A stretch of DNA of 64,000 bases from Neisseria cinerea (GTDB taxonomy: Bacteria; Pseudomonadota; Gammaproteobacteria; Burkholderiales; Neisseriaceae), in NCBI RefSeq assembly GCF_900475315.1, contig NZ_LS483369.1, positions 992,001-1,056,000 on the forward strand, in the 5' to 3' direction. Shown piece after piece: positions 21,864-31,595 of this stretch (its first letter is position 1; the number at the start of each line of letters is the position of its first letter). Made by a program: the position numbers and the translations under genes. Under the pieces are notes generated by a model. That model made no database searches, was not told the origin of the DNA, and worked only from the letters and a program-made list of their open reading frames with translations.

Positions 21864-23552
21864 TCAGACGGCATATTTTCTTTCTTTCCCGACACTTTGC
21901 CGCAACTCGCGACGCAGAATCTTACCGACGTTGGATTTGGGCAGTTCCTCACGGAATTCAATGTTTTTCGGAACTTTATATGCGGTCAGCCCGGTACGGC
22001 AAAAGGCGATAAGTTCTTCTTTCGTCAAAGACGGGTCTTTTCTGACGACAAACACTTTGAGGGCTTCTCCGGTTTTTTCGTCGGGAACGCCGATACAGGC
22101 AACTTCCATGACTTTGTCGTTGTGTGCGATTACCTCTTCGATTTCGTTCGGATAAACATTAAAACCGGAAACAACAATGAGGTCTTTCTTACGGTCAACC
22201 AGCTTCAACCAGCCTTTTTCGTCCATGACGGCAATATCGCCGGTTTCCAAGAAACCGCGCGCGTCTATGGCTTTAGCGGTTTCTTCAGGACGGTTCCAAT
22301 AGCCTTTCATGACTTGCGGGCCGCGCACCCAAAGTTCGCCCGGCTGTCCGACGGCAACTTCTTTGCCGTCCGTATCGCGCAGTTCGACTTCGGTAGAGGG
22401 AACGGGTAGTCCGATACCGCCGCTGTATGCTTCGATATTGAGCGGGTTGCAGCACACACCGGGGCTGGCTTCGGTCAAACCGTAGGCTTCGACAATAGGC
22501 GTACCGGTAATTTTTTTCCATTTTTCGGCAACGGCTTTTTGGGTCGCCATACCGCCGCCCAAAGTCAGCCGCAATCCTGAAAAATCTACTTCGGCAAAAT
22601 CATGACGGTTAACCATCGCGTTAAACAGCGTGTTTACGCCGATAAATACATTAACCCGCTGTTTTTTCAGTTCTCCGATAAAGCCTTTCATATCGCGCGG
22701 GTTGGTAATCAGGACAATTTTTGAACCTGCATTGGCAAAAATCATCAGATTCACGGTTAAGGCAAAAATATGGTACAGCGGCAAGGCAGCGATAACGGTT
22801 TCTTTTCCCTCACGCAACTGGTTTTTAATCCATTCTTTTGCCTGAAGCATATTGGCGCAGATGTTGCCGTGACTCAGCACCGCCCCTTTGGCAACACCTG
22901 TCGTGCCGCCCGTGTATTGCAACAGCGCGGTATCTTCGCGGTTTAATGCGACAGGTTGGAAAACGTGCTTCGCCCCCTCTTTCAATGCCGTCTGAAAGGA
23001 AACGGTTTCCCGAATACGGTATTCGGGAACCATTTTCTTGATTTTTCGGATGATGAAATTGATCAGCGAACCTTTAAGCAGCCCGAACATTTCGCCGATG
23101 GAGGCGACGATGACGTGTTTGATCTGCGTGCGCGGCAGCACCAGCTCCAACGTGTTGGCGAAATTTTCCAAAACGATGATGGCGGTCGCTCCGCTGTCTT
23201 TCAACTGATGCTCCAGCTCGCGCGGGGTATAGAGCGGATTAGTGTTCACCGCCACCAAACCTGCCTGCAAAATACCGAAAAGCGCAACCGGATATTGCAG
23301 TACATTAGGCAACATTATTGCCACGCGCTCTCCTCGAGGCAATTTAAGGACGTTTTGCAGATAAGAAGCAAAATCTGTTGCCAGTTTGCCGGTTTCGGCA
23401 TAAGTCAGCGTCTTGCCCATGTTTTGAAAAGCAGGTTGGCCGGCAAATTTCTTGACACTTTGGCAAAATACATCGCTGACGGAACCGTATTGCGTGATGT
23501 CGATTTCGGCATTCACGCCCTGTTCGTAACTGTCTAACCAGATTTTTTCCAT
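21864..23552 (-). CDS. fadD: Long-chain fatty acid--CoA ligase
   Basis: Activates fatty acids to acyl-CoA via acyl-AMP at the inner membrane. The start giving MEKIWLDSYEQGVNAEID (562 aa) is used; a 22-codon longer frame begins inside an uptake sequence. The AMP-binding motif is YTGGTTGVAKGAVLSH, with later motifs EAYGLTEASPGVCCNP, GFLETGDIAVMDEKGW and the C-terminal lysine in PKSNVGKILRRELR. An uptake sequence inside the gene (about 22986) encodes FQTALKEG, and right beside it a near-perfect palindrome around 23005-23031 could form a hairpin in the mRNA. Confidence 0.96.
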   Translation of the reverse strand: MEKIWLDSYEQGVNAEIDITQYGSVSDVFCQSVKKFAGQPAFQNMGKTLTYAETGKLATDFASYLQNVLKLPRGERVAIMLPNVLQYPVALFGILQAGLVAVNTNPLYTPRELEHQLKDSGATAIIVLENFANTLELVLPRTQIKHVIVASIGEMFGLLKGSLINFIIRKIKKMVPEYRIRETVSFQTALKEGAKHVFQPVALNREDTALLQYTGGTTGVAKGAVLSHGNICANMLQAKEWIKNQLREGKETVIAALPLYHIFALTVNLMIFANAGSKIVLITNPRDMKGFIGELKKQRVNVFIGVNTLFNAMVNRHDFAEVDFSGLRLTLGGGMATQKAVAEKWKKITGTPIVEAYGLTEASPGVCCNPLNIEAYSGGIGLPVPSTEVELRDTDGKEVAVGQPGELWVRGPQVMKGYWNRPEETAKAIDARGFLETGDIAVMDEKGWLKLVDRKKDLIVVSGFNVYPNEIEEVIAHNDKVMEVACIGVPDEKTGEALKVFVVRKDPSLTKEELIAFCRTGLTAYKVPKNIEFREELPKSNVGKILRRELRQSVGKERKYAV

Positions 23553-23588
23553 AATTTTCGGTCTTCTAGAGTGAAATGAAGCAGAACT

Positions 23589-23618
23589 ATGCCGTCTGAA
23601 AACCGTTTCAGACGGCAT
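23589..23618. terminator. Inverted uptake-sequence pair
   Basis: ATGCCGTCTGAA and TTCAGACGGCAT form a 12-bp stem with a 6-base loop, between the mnmA stop and fadD. Confidence 0.8.
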
Positions 23619-23623
23619 TACCT

Positions 23624-24727
23624 TTATCGCGTAATGATGACAGGCTTGTCGGTTGATTGGATGATGCCACCGCCCAAGCAGACATCACCCTCATACAGCA
23701 CGGCGGATTGTCCGGGCGTTACCGCCCATTGCGGTTCGTCAAACACCAGCTCGACCGTTTCATCGTCCAGATAACGCAATTCACACGGCGCGTCCGCCAT
23801 GCGGTAGCGGGTTTTGCAGGTGTAGCGCCCTTCTTTCGGGCTTTCGGGCAGGGTAAAACTCAAATCGTTCATGACGAGGCTGCGGGTATAGAGCAGCGGA
23901 TGGTCATGACCTTGCACGACGATGAGTTCGTTTTTCGTCAAATCTTTAGCGGCAACAAACCACGGTTCGCCCGCGCCGCCGATGCCCAATCCTTTGCGCT
24001 GTCCGAGCGTGTAGAACATCAGCCCGACGTGTTCGCCGACGGTTTTCCCTTCGGGTGTCACCATTTTGCCGTTGTCGGTCGGCAGGTATTTCTGCAGGAA
24101 CTCGCGGAACGGACGCTCGCCGATGAAACAGATGCCGGTACTGTCTTTTTTAGCGGCAGTCGGTAAATTAAATTCGGCGGCAAGGCGGCGGACTTCAGGT
24201 TTTTCCAAACCGCCCAACGGAAAAATCGCGCGCTCGAGTTGGAAAGGCTTGAGGCGGTAGAGGAAATAGCTTTGGTCTTTGTTTTGATCCAAACCTTTGA
24301 GCAGGTAATGCACGCCGTTGCGGACTTCTTTGCGCGCATAGTGTCCGGTAGCAATGGTATCCGCGCCCTGCTCTACGGCATAGTCCAAAAAGCATTTGAA
24401 TTTAATTTCGGCATTGCACAACACATCCGGATTCGGCGTGCGCCCCGCACTGTATTCCTGAAGAAAATAAGCAAAGACTTTGTCTTTATATTGCGCGGCG
24501 AAATTAACGATGTCGATATCAATACCGACAATATCGGCAACGGCGATCGCATCGAACGAATCCTGTTTGATGCTGCAATATTCGTCATTATCGTCGTCCT
24601 CCCAGTTTTGCATGAATACACCGCGCACTTGATAACCCTGCTGCTTGAGCAGGACGGCGGTTACGGAAGAATCGACACCGCCGGAGAGTCCGACGATGAT
24701 ATTGGTGGTGTTTGCTATCGTATTCAT
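23624..24727 (-). CDS. mnmA: tRNA-specific 2-thiouridylase MnmA
   Basis: Puts sulphur on U34 of tRNA-Lys, -Glu and -Gln using ATP and a sulphur relay. The start giving [20 protein letters not shown] is used (367 aa); 13 codons upstream in frame are unlikely to be translated. The PP-loop is [12 protein letters not shown]. The catalytic cysteines are in [15 protein letters not shown] and [15 protein letters not shown]. The [15 protein letters not shown] motif and C-terminal beta-barrel are as in the family. Confidence 0.97.
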   Translation of the reverse strand: MNTIANTTNIIVGLSGGVDSSVTAVLLKQQGYQVRGVFMQNWEDDDNDEYCSIKQDSFDAIAVADIVGIDIDIVNFAAQYKDKVFAYFLQEYSAGRTPNPDVLCNAEIKFKCFLDYAVEQGADTIATGHYARKEVRNGVHYLLKGLDQNKDQSYFLYRLKPFQLERAIFPLGGLEKPEVRRLAAEFNLPTAAKKDSTGICFIGERPFREFLQKYLPTDNGKMVTPEGKTVGEHVGLMFYTLGQRKGLGIGGAGEPWFVAAKDLTKNELIVVQGHDHPLLYTRSLVMNDLSFTLPESPKEGRYTCKTRYRMADAPCELRYLDDETVELVFDEPQWAVTPGQSAVLYEGDVCLGGGIIQSTDKPVIITR

Positions 24728-24797
24728 GCGTAGAATATGGTTGGAAACGGCGGTTTTTAAAGGCATATTCTAACATACTTTGCCAACAGGTATAAAA

Positions 24798-24836
24798 ATG
24801 CCGTCTGAAGGAAAGAGACATTCCTTCAGACGGCAT
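24798..24836. terminator. Inverted uptake-sequence pair (extended stem)
   Basis: ATGCCGTCTGAAGGAA and TTCCTTCAGACGGCAT give a 16-bp stem with a short loop, directly past the copper-chaperone stop. Confidence 0.88.
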
Positions 24837-24853
24837 TCGGATGTATCAGACAA

Positions 24854-25327
24854 TCAGTGTTGATGCGCTTCGCCGTGGTGATGATCGTGGTCCATTGCCG
24901 GCATAGGCGCGGTTTTGATTTCCAATTGTACGGTTTGCGCCTTGGCATTTTTGAATTTCAGGGTAACGGGAATTTTCTCACCCTCTTTTAATTGTTTTTT
25001 CAAACCCATAAACATTACATGATAGCTGCCGGGCTTGAGTTCGGTAACGGACTTCGCATCCAAAGGCACGCCGCCTTTGACTTCGCGCATACGCATCACG
25101 CCGTTATCATTGATATGGGTATGCACTTCGACACGTTCGGCAACAGGGCTGCTTCCGCCGAGCAGAAAGTCTTGTTTGGCTTCGTCGTTGTGGATTTTCA
25201 TGAACGCTCCGCCCATTTTCATACCTTCGACGGTGGCACGCGCCCAGCCGTCTTCAACATGAACGCCCGCCGCGGAAGCCGCTCCTGCCAAACCTGCCAT
25301 CATTACGGCTGCCAATAGTTTTTTCAT
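24854..25327 (-). CDS. Periplasmic copper chaperone PCu(A)C
   Basis: Delivers Cu(I) in the periplasm to cuproenzymes such as cytochrome oxidase or nitrite reductase. The 157-aa precursor has a Sec signal peptide cut after ASA near residue 19. The family copper motif, a histidine and spaced methionines, is seen as EVHTHINDNGVMRMREVKGG and SYHVMFMGL. The protein ends in a histidine-rich tail (HDHHHGEAHQH) that could bind extra copper or zinc. The ribosome site TAAGGAG is seven bases before the ATG. The Sco lipoprotein at 57 kb is a likely functional partner. Confidence 0.9.
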   Translation of the reverse strand: MKKLLAAVMMAGLAGAASAAGVHVEDGWARATVEGMKMGGAFMKIHNDEAKQDFLLGGSSPVAERVEVHTHINDNGVMRMREVKGGVPLDAKSVTELKPGSYHVMFMGLKKQLKEGEKIPVTLKFKNAKAQTVQLEIKTAPMPAMDHDHHHGEAHQH

Positions 25328-25463
25328 CTTTCTACTCCTTAAATGTCAAACGAGGATGCGCTCATCTTACAGACAAATACCGTTCGGAAATTTGATATAG
25401 ATTAAGCGAATAATAAATACTACATACTAATCCTAAATGATTATAAAACCTGCTGCAAGTATT

Positions 25464-25847
25464 TTATCCAAAAAGGACAGGCAGCCAAACCGCCGCCAAC
25501 ATCAGCATGGCAACCAGTTGTGCGGCAGAACCTGCATCTTTGGCACGTTTGGCCAGTTCGTGCCTATCAGTCGACGTATGATCGACGGCGGCTTCAATGG
25601 CGGTATTGACCAATTCGACAATGACCGATACAAAAGACGCGATAACCAACGGCAGGCGGAGGGACGTTTCGGAAACCCAAAAAAATGCCGCGCACACCAG
25701 CAGCACGTTCAGCCACAAAACCTGGCGGAATGCAGCCTCATAACGGTAGGCGGCGGCGATGCCGTCTATAGAGTAGCCGAAAGCGTTGATGATGCGCCTG
25801 ATGCCGCTTTTACCTTTTTTACCGGTCGCATAAGAAGACGGTTTCAT
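25464..25847 (-). CDS. dgkA: Diacylglycerol kinase
   Basis: Small inner-membrane kinase that phosphorylates diacylglycerol to phosphatidate, recycling lipid from envelope glycolipid synthesis. The protein is 127 aa with three hydrophobic helices. The family active-site signature reads VELVNTAIEAAVDH, followed by KRAKDAGSAAQLVAM. An N-terminal basic segment precedes the amphipathic helix. It lies upstream of the PCu(A)C gene on the same strand with a gap of about 136 bases. Confidence 0.94.
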   Translation of the reverse strand: MKPSSYATGKKGKSGIRRIINAFGYSIDGIAAAYRYEAAFRQVLWLNVLLVCAAFFWVSETSLRLPLVIASFVSVIVELVNTAIEAAVDHTSTDRHELAKRAKDAGSAAQLVAMLMLAAVWLPVLFG

Positions 25848-25863
25848 AAGAATCTTTTCAAAA

Positions 25864-25900
25864 ATGCCGTCTGAAAACAGGAAAACATTTCAGACGGCAT
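25864..25900. terminator. Inverted uptake-sequence pair
   Basis: ATGCCGTCTGAAA and TTTCAGACGGCAT with a loop of about 11 bases, directly past the gshB stop. Confidence 0.8.
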
Positions 25901-25905
25901 GGTTT

Positions 25906-26862
25906 TTAATGTACAGACCACTCGGCGACGGCATCTGCAAACACTGCTGCCACATCGAAACCTTTTTGTTTCATGATTTCTTGGAATCCGGTCGGGCTGG
26001 TCACGTTGACTTCGGTCAAGTTGCTTCCGATAACATCCAAACCGGCAAGCAAAATGCCTCGCCGTTTAAGCTCGGGAGCCAGAGTCTCTGCAATTTCGCG
26101 GTCGCGGTCGCTCAAGTCCTGCGCCACGCCGCGCCCGCCTGCCGCCAGATTGCCGCGTGTTTCGCCGTTTTGCGGAATACGCGCCAAAGCATAGGGGACG
26201 ACTTCTCCACCGATAATCAGGATGCGTTTGTCACCGTGTACGATTTCGGGAATGTAGCGTTGCGCCATGATGGTGCGGGAATCAAGCTGCATCAGGGTTT
26301 CGAGGATGCTGCCGATATTAGGGTCTTTTTCGGTCAGGCGGAAAATGCCCATGCCGCCCATGCCGTCGAGCGGTTTGATGATGATGTCGCCGTGTTCTTT
26401 CAAAAATGCGCGGACATCGGCAGAACGGGTCGTTACCAGCGTAGGCGCAGTGAACCGGCTGAAATTCAAAATCGCCAGTTTTTCATTGAAGTCACGCATC
26501 GCCTGTCCGCTGTTAAAGACCTTCGCGCCCTGCTGCTCCGCCAGCGTCAGTAATTGGGTGGAGTAGAGGTATTGCATATCGAACGGCGGATCGGTACGCA
26601 TAATGACGGCATCAAATTCTTTTAATGCCGTCTGAACTTTCCCCGCGGATTTGAACCACGCATGATCATCATCGGCTTTTGCACCCAAAAATTCAAATGC
26701 CGATGCCTGTGCCGTTACCAGGCCACCGTTTACAGACAATTCCCCGCTCAATGTGTGAAACAGTTGCCAGCCGCGTTTTGCCATCTCGCGCATCATGGCG
26801 TAGGTAGTGTCTTTGTAAGTTTTGAAACTTGCCATAGGGTCGGCGATAAAGAGGACTTTCAT
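25906..26862 (-). CDS. gshB: Glutathione synthetase
   Basis: Joins gamma-glutamylcysteine and glycine using ATP. Two ATGs stand together (26865 and 26862); the second has better spacing from GGAAAGG and gives MKVLFIADPM (318 aa). ATP-grasp features are DIIIKPLDGMGGMGIFRL, the MAQRYIPEI turn, GDKRILIIGG and GGRGVAQDLSDRDRE, with the metal-site residues in GIDVIG-like LLAGLDVIGSNLTEVN. An uptake sequence inside the gene encodes VQTALKE. Confidence 0.96.
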   Translation of the reverse strand: MKVLFIADPMASFKTYKDTTYAMMREMAKRGWQLFHTLSGELSVNGGLVTAQASAFEFLGAKADDDHAWFKSAGKVQTALKEFDAVIMRTDPPFDMQYLYSTQLLTLAEQQGAKVFNSGQAMRDFNEKLAILNFSRFTAPTLVTTRSADVRAFLKEHGDIIIKPLDGMGGMGIFRLTEKDPNIGSILETLMQLDSRTIMAQRYIPEIVHGDKRILIIGGEVVPYALARIPQNGETRGNLAAGGRGVAQDLSDRDREIAETLAPELKRRGILLAGLDVIGSNLTEVNVTSPTGFQEIMKQKGFDVAAVFADAVAEWSVH

Positions 26863-26954
26863 CATGTTTCCTTTCCGGTGTGCCGAATGTGCCGCATTTC
26901 GCGGGTAAAGGAGAAATGCCGTCCGAACAATATTCAGACGGCAAGGATGAGGTT

Positions 26955-28643
26955 TTACTTAGGCTGCCAAGAATCTTTCAGCGTGACCGTGCGGTTAAAC
27001 ACCGGCGTGTCTTTGCTGTGGTCTTTGCGGTCGGTAACAAAATAACCGATACGCTCGAACTGCCAACGGCTTTCTGCCGGCAAATCTTTTGCGACAGGTT
27101 CGGCGTAAGCGGTGATTTCTTTGATGGATTCAGGATTAAGGAAATCGGTAAACGGCAGGTACTTGCCGTCTTCACCACGCACGGCATCCGGACGTTCGAC
27201 GGTAAAGAGGCGGTCGTACAGGCGGACTTTGATTTCGGCGGCGTGTTCGGCGGACACCCAGTGAATCACGCCTTTGACTTTTCGGCCTTCTGGATTCTTG
27301 CCCAAGGTGTCGTGGTCGATGCTGCATTTGAGTTCGACCACATTGCCTGCCTCATCTTTGACTACTTCGTCACACTTAATCACATAGCCGTGGCGCAAAC
27401 GCACTTCGCCGCCGGGAATCAGGCGTTTGAATCCTTTGGGCGGATTTTCGGCAAAGTCGTCGGCTTCGATGTAGATGGTTTGGGACACGGGGATTTCGCG
27501 CTCGCCCATTTCTTCGTGATTGGGGTGGAACGCGGCGCGGCGGCTTTGAGTTTTGCCGGCTTCAAAGTTGGTCAGGGTTACTTTGAGCGGGTTCAACACC
27601 GCCATCAGGCGCGGCGCAGAGTTTTCCAACTCTTCGCGAATCGCACCTTCCAACACGCTCATGTCAACGATGTTTTCAGATTTGGAAATACCGGCGCGTT
27701 TGGCAAACAGGCGCAGGCCTTCGGGCGTGTAGCCGCGACGGCGCATACCAGAAATGGTCGGCATACGCGGGTCGTCCCAGCCGGCAACGTGGCCGTCTGA
27801 AACCAGTTGGTTCAGCTTGCGTTTGGACGTGATGGAATACAGAAGCTCCAAACGGGAAAACTCGTATTGGCGCGGACGGGTGGCGTGCGGTGCGGGGATG
27901 TTATCCAACACCCAGTCATAAAGCGGGCGGTGGGCTTCAAACTCGAGCGTGCACAAGGAATGCGTGATGCCTTCAATGGCATCGGAAATGCAATGCGTGT
28001 AGTCGTACATCGGGTAGATGCACCATTTGTCGCCGGTGTTGTGGTGATGGGCGCGACGGATACGGTAGATGACGGGGTCGCGCATATTGATATTGCCTGA
28101 AGCCATGTCGATTTTCAGGCGCAAGGTTTTGCTGCCGTCTGGAAACTCGCCGTTTTTCATGCGTGTGAACAAGTCGAGGTTTTCTTCGATGCTGCGGTCG
28201 CGGTAAGGACTGTTTTTGCCTGCTTCGGTCAGCGTACCACGGTATTCGCGCATTTCTTCGGGCGTCAAATCATCGACATACGCTTTACCGTCTTTGATTA
28301 AACCGACGGCGTAGTCGTAAAGCTGGTCGAAATAGTTGGAAGCAAAACGCGGCTCGCCCGCCCAATGGAAACCCAACCACTCAACATCTTCTTTGATGGC
28401 GTTGACGTATTCGTCGTTTTCTTTTTCGGGGTTGGTGTCATCGAAACGAAGGTTGCACAAACCGTCGAAAATATAGGCCAAACCGAAGTTCAGGCAGATG
28501 GATTTGGCGTGTCCGATGTGCAGGTAGCCGTTGGGTTCTGGCGGGAAACGGGTTTGGATAGCATTGTGTTTGCCGCTTTTGAGGTCTTCTTCGATGAGGG
28601 TGCGGATGAAGTGGTTGTCCGCGAATTGGTCTTTATTGAGCAT
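26955..28643 (-). CDS. glnS: Glutaminyl-tRNA synthetase
   Basis: Class I synthetase charging tRNA-Gln. The start giving [17 protein letters not shown] (562 aa) is chosen; the frame is open 47 codons further upstream through an uptake sequence, and a start at [10 protein letters not shown] (28676) remains possible. The HIGH motif is [15 protein letters not shown] and the KMSKS-type loop reads [11 protein letters not shown] (VSKRK-like). The anticodon-binding beta-barrels fill the C-terminal half. A one-mismatch uptake sequence (GCCGTCCGAA) pairs with a normal one just past the stop. Confidence 0.97.
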   Translation of the reverse strand: MLNKDQFADNHFIRTLIEEDLKSGKHNAIQTRFPPEPNGYLHIGHAKSICLNFGLAYIFDGLCNLRFDDTNPEKENDEYVNAIKEDVEWLGFHWAGEPRFASNYFDQLYDYAVGLIKDGKAYVDDLTPEEMREYRGTLTEAGKNSPYRDRSIEENLDLFTRMKNGEFPDGSKTLRLKIDMASGNINMRDPVIYRIRRAHHHNTGDKWCIYPMYDYTHCISDAIEGITHSLCTLEFEAHRPLYDWVLDNIPAPHATRPRQYEFSRLELLYSITSKRKLNQLVSDGHVAGWDDPRMPTISGMRRRGYTPEGLRLFAKRAGISKSENIVDMSVLEGAIREELENSAPRLMAVLNPLKVTLTNFEAGKTQSRRAAFHPNHEEMGEREIPVSQTIYIEADDFAENPPKGFKRLIPGGEVRLRHGYVIKCDEVVKDEAGNVVELKCSIDHDTLGKNPEGRKVKGVIHWVSAEHAAEIKVRLYDRLFTVERPDAVRGEDGKYLPFTDFLNPESIKEITAYAEPVAKDLPAESRWQFERIGYFVTDRKDHSKDTPVFNRTVTLKDSWQPK

Positions 28644-28752
28644 GGTTTTCTTCAAATGGATGGTTTCAGACGACATAAATATTATCGGGATGCCGTCTGA
28701 ACGGTTTGGGAATGTGTTTATTGTACCCGACTTGCAGGCTTTGACATAGCAT

Positions 28753-29526
28753 TCAGACGGCATCGGAAACCAAGCATTCCACACCTGCCTCTTTCAGCAT
28801 CTTCTGCATGGCGGTATCGGGCAACCGGTCGGTAAATACTTTGTCAAACGCCGTAATGTCGCCAAGCCGGACCAACGCGTTGCTACGGAATTTGCTGTGG
28901 TCGACACCCAGGAAGCAGACGCGCGCGTTGGCAATCATCGCCTGCATGACGCTGACTTCCTTGTAATCGTAATCCAAAAGCGAACCGTCGCTTTCCACAC
29001 CGTGTGTGCTCATCACGGCATAATCGACTTTGAACTGGTTGATGAAATCGACGGTCGCCACGCCGGTAATACCGCCGTCCAAAGGGCGGACGACTCCGGA
29101 AGTGATAATGACCGTATAATCCGTACGTGCCGAAACGATGGAAGCGACGTGGATGTTGTTGGTAATAATCCGCAGGCTGCTGCGTCGCTTCACCAGCTCC
29201 GATGCCACGGCTTCCATGGTCGTACCGATACTGACAAACAATGATGACTCGTCAGGAATATGTTCCGCAATCAGCCGGGCAATGGCATTTTTTTCATTTT
29301 GACATTGAATCTGGCGGTTTGAAGGCAGGCTGTCTGACAGGCTTCCGTTTGATGATGCGCCGCCGTGGTAACGCTTCAGCCTGCCGCTTTCGCTCAATTC
29401 CTGAATATCACGGCGTATCGTCTGCGGTGTAACTTCCAATCTGGCGGCAAGATCGTCAACCGTCATAAACTGATATTTTTGGACAAGGCTCAAAATTTGT
29501 CCGTGCCTTTGAATTTTCAGTTTCAT
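28753..29526 (-). CDS. DeoR/GlpR-family transcriptional regulator
   Basis: A 257-aa repressor-type protein. The N-terminal DeoR helix-turn-helix reads [20 protein letters not shown] and [20 protein letters not shown], the usual GlpR/DeoR signature. The C-terminal sugar-phosphate-sensing domain holds [27 protein letters not shown] and the LGVDHSKF motif. Its effector and targets are unknown. It lies between lysO and glnS on the same strand. Confidence 0.9.
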   Translation of the reverse strand: MKLKIQRHGQILSLVQKYQFMTVDDLAARLEVTPQTIRRDIQELSESGRLKRYHGGASSNGSLSDSLPSNRQIQCQNEKNAIARLIAEHIPDESSLFVSIGTTMEAVASELVKRRSSLRIITNNIHVASIVSARTDYTVIITSGVVRPLDGGITGVATVDFINQFKVDYAVMSTHGVESDGSLLDYDYKEVSVMQAMIANARVCFLGVDHSKFRSNALVRLGDITAFDKVFTDRLPDTAMQKMLKEAGVECLVSDAV

Positions 29527-29568
29527 ATGTTTTTATTTCATTTCCTACGAATGTGGATTTTACCGCGT

Positions 29569-30471
29569 TCAGCCCAGCGTGGAAAACACCACCATCAGAA
29601 ACGGGGCGGCGATATTGACCACCACGCCGAAGCTGACCGCTACCGGCACGACTTCCAAACCGCCCGCACCCTGAATCACGGGCAATGTAAAATCCATACT
29701 GGTCGCACCTCCGATTCCCACCGCCGCATCTGGAAAACGCTTCATCAGCAGCGGAATAAATGCCAGTGCAAACAGCTCTCGTGCTAAATCGTTCAGCAGC
29801 ATGATGCTGCCCCATACCGCCCCGTAAGCCTCGGTCATGACCAAACCCGAGAGGGAATACCAACCGAAGCCGGAAGCCATCGCCAAACCTTTCGTCCACG
29901 ACACACCGTCTGCCGATGCGGCAAACAGCAGCCCGCCTGAAAGAGATGAAAGCATAAACCAGACCGACAGCCGAATCCCCCTGCGGTTGACCAAAACCTG
30001 CCGCAACGATACGCCGCTACTTTTGAGCTGTACGCCGATGAGGAACACCAGCAGCATCAGACAATACATGCCCGCGCTTTCAGACGGCATCCAAATATCG
30101 CGCATCAATTTGCCGGACACAAAACCGAGCACCACGCATCCGAGCTGCCTCACACTGCCCGTCACACCGACTGAAACACCCTTCCCTTTCCCATTCGGCC
30201 GCCACGGAAATAACTCCCCTAAAACTGCCAAGACAATCAGGTTCGTCCCTACCGTACAAAAAAACAGCCATAAGGTCGTCAGTGCGATATCGTCCAACTG
30301 CGTACCCAAGTTTTCCACGCGGGCAAGCGATACACCGATTAGCAGAAGCACAGCATACACCAAAACTGACAACATTCTGTCCAACACGCTCAGATAAGGT
30401 TTGGGAACACGGATAAAAAATCCGGCGAACATCGGTACCAATACCGAAATCAATGTCATCAGGCTGTCCAT
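29569..30471 (-). CDS. lysO: LysO-like lysine exporter
   Basis: A membrane protein of about 300 aa with eight or so hydrophobic helices, of the LysO (YbjE, DUF340) family that exports lysine and toxic lysine analogues. The start giving MDSLMTLISVLVPMFAG has GGAGGA six bases upstream; an open frame 26 codons longer lacks support. Conserved features are GVTGSVRQLGCVVLGFVSGK and the glycine-rich GFGWYSLSGLVM and GGATSMDFTLPVIQG segments. An uptake sequence at about 30078-30090 is read in frame as MPSES between helices. Confidence 0.82.
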   Translation of the reverse strand: MDSLMTLISVLVPMFAGFFIRVPKPYLSVLDRMLSVLVYAVLLLIGVSLARVENLGTQLDDIALTTLWLFFCTVGTNLIVLAVLGELFPWRPNGKGKGVSVGVTGSVRQLGCVVLGFVSGKLMRDIWMPSESAGMYCLMLLVFLIGVQLKSSGVSLRQVLVNRRGIRLSVWFMLSSLSGGLLFAASADGVSWTKGLAMASGFGWYSLSGLVMTEAYGAVWGSIMLLNDLARELFALAFIPLLMKRFPDAAVGIGGATSMDFTLPVIQGAGGLEVVPVAVSFGVVVNIAAPFLMVVFSTLG

Positions 30472-30576
30472 CTCCTGTCCTCCTTTATTGCTGCATGATA
30501 TGTGCGGCTTGAAAATTACCGTCTGAAAATTGTAAATACCCGCATCCATATTTCAGACGGTATCCGAACTGCCATT

Positions 30577-30605
30577 AAAAAACCGCCTGAACACACTCAG
30601 ACGGC
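30577..30605 (-). terminator. Terminator of the GntR gene
   Basis: Degenerate uptake-sequence stem CCGCCTGA / TCAGACGG (one G-U type mismatch), with A's on the plus strand giving a T-run on the minus strand. Confidence 0.75.
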
Positions 30606-30620
30606 CAACCGTTCCAAAAC

Positions 30621-31337
30621 TTAAACTTCCAAAGTCTTTTCCAAACGCTCCATGCATTTGCCCAAATGTTTGCGCAGAATCTTGACCACCCTGTTCCGCT
30701 TGCCCGCCAGCAGCAGGTCGAGGATTTCCCGATGTTCGGAATGCGTGTGCGTATTGATTGTGTGCTTTTCCTTCCGGTGCACGCCCGCCACGGCGACAAT
30801 CAGTGAAGATCGCGCGCACAGCGTGTTCATAATATCAAACAGCACATCGTTGCCCAACAACCGGGCCAGTTCGACATGAAACGCATTGGACAGGCGGTTC
30901 CAACCCACGCGGTCACCTTTTCCGGATGCCTCCTCTTCACGCTCTATCATCGCATAAAGCGGTTTGAGTAAGGTTTCCAAATCAGGCAGCCCGGCAAGTA
31001 TGTTTAAAATCATTGTCTCCATCTCAATGCGCGCATTGAATACATCACGCATCTCCTTCAGGTCGGGAACATGAACAAACGCACCCCTGTTGGGCTGTAA
31101 ATCGACAATCTTATCGTGCGCCAAAAGCGACAACGCGCCCCGAACCGTATTTCGCGAACACACCATCTGACGGCAAAGCTCGGATTCGGTCAGCTTCTTA
31201 CCCGGAAGCAGCACATGGTCGGTAATACCGTCCAAAATACGTGCGTAAACACGGAAAAGTTCCGAATCGTGCCGCTCTTCAAGAATCAGGGAAGAAGTTG
31301 TGGGCGCATGGATAATGCTGTCGTTTTCAAGGTTCAT
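30621..31337 (-). CDS. FadR-subfamily GntR transcriptional regulator
   Basis: A 238-aa regulator. The winged helix reads LPGKKLTESELCRQMVCSRN and TVRGALSLLAHDKIV, with the wing QPNRGAFVHVPD. The C-terminal all-helical FCD domain has the metal/effector histidines and acids expected of this group (FNARIEMETMI, NAFHVELARLLGN, TNTHSEHREILDLL-type region). FadR-type proteins usually sense organic acids or acyl-CoA. It is divergent from a candidate sRNA and sits within 1 kb of two copies of the palindrome ATTGT-NN-ACAAT, a plausible operator for it. Confidence 0.9.
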   Translation of the reverse strand: MNLENDSIIHAPTTSSLILEERHDSELFRVYARILDGITDHVLLPGKKLTESELCRQMVCSRNTVRGALSLLAHDKIVDLQPNRGAFVHVPDLKEMRDVFNARIEMETMILNILAGLPDLETLLKPLYAMIEREEEASGKGDRVGWNRLSNAFHVELARLLGNDVLFDIMNTLCARSSLIVAVAGVHRKEKHTINTHTHSEHREILDLLLAGKRNRVVKILRKHLGKCMERLEKTLEV

Positions 31338-31389
31338 GATATCTCCCGTATTTTCACGCTTTCAAAAGTTTCTTAAGATATAATTAAAA

Positions 31390-31428
31390 ATTGTTGACAA
31401 TCTTAAATCAAGGCTGCACAATGTGCAG
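31390..31428 (+). promoter_or_regulatory. Sigma-70 promoter with two palindromic operators (sRNA / GntR divergent region)
   Basis: The -35 TTGACA is at 31394-31399 and the -10 CACAAT at 31417-31422 with a 17-base spacer. The palindrome ATTGTTGACAAT (31390-31401) covers the -35. A second perfect palindrome CTGCACAATGTGCAG (31414-31428) covers the -10 and start site. The first also lies about 55 bases upstream of the divergent GntR start, so autoregulation is plausible. Confidence 0.65.
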
Positions 31429-31518
31429 ACAAAGCCAAGTGTTATAAAGGCTGGTAGAGAGAGAGAAAGAAGCAAGCAGATATATTCGGGGGTGTAGCCT
31501 GAATATATCTGCTTTTTT
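31429..31518 (+). ncRNA. Candidate small RNA of about 90 nt
   Basis: The predicted transcript starts at about 31429 from the promoter above. It has a small 5' stem (AGCC at 31433-31436 with GGCT at 31449-31452), a purine-rich single-stranded stretch (GGTAGAGAGAGAGAAAGAAG), and a strong intrinsic terminator made of a perfect 12-bp stem (31476-31487 with 31501-31512) and TTTTTT. No ORF with a ribosome site fits in it. The layout is that of an Hfq-type trans-acting sRNA. Neisseria has several metabolism-linked sRNAs, but identity with any of them is not claimed. Confidence 0.65.
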
Positions 31519-31595
31519 ATGCACTTCCGACTTATCCGCCATTCCTTTTCCTTTCAGACGGCATCGGATATTTTCCTCATGATGCCGTCTGATGC

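Noticed and set aside
26880-27800. Long plus-strand open frame opposite glnS
   Set aside because: Shadow of glnS; no recognisable protein features.
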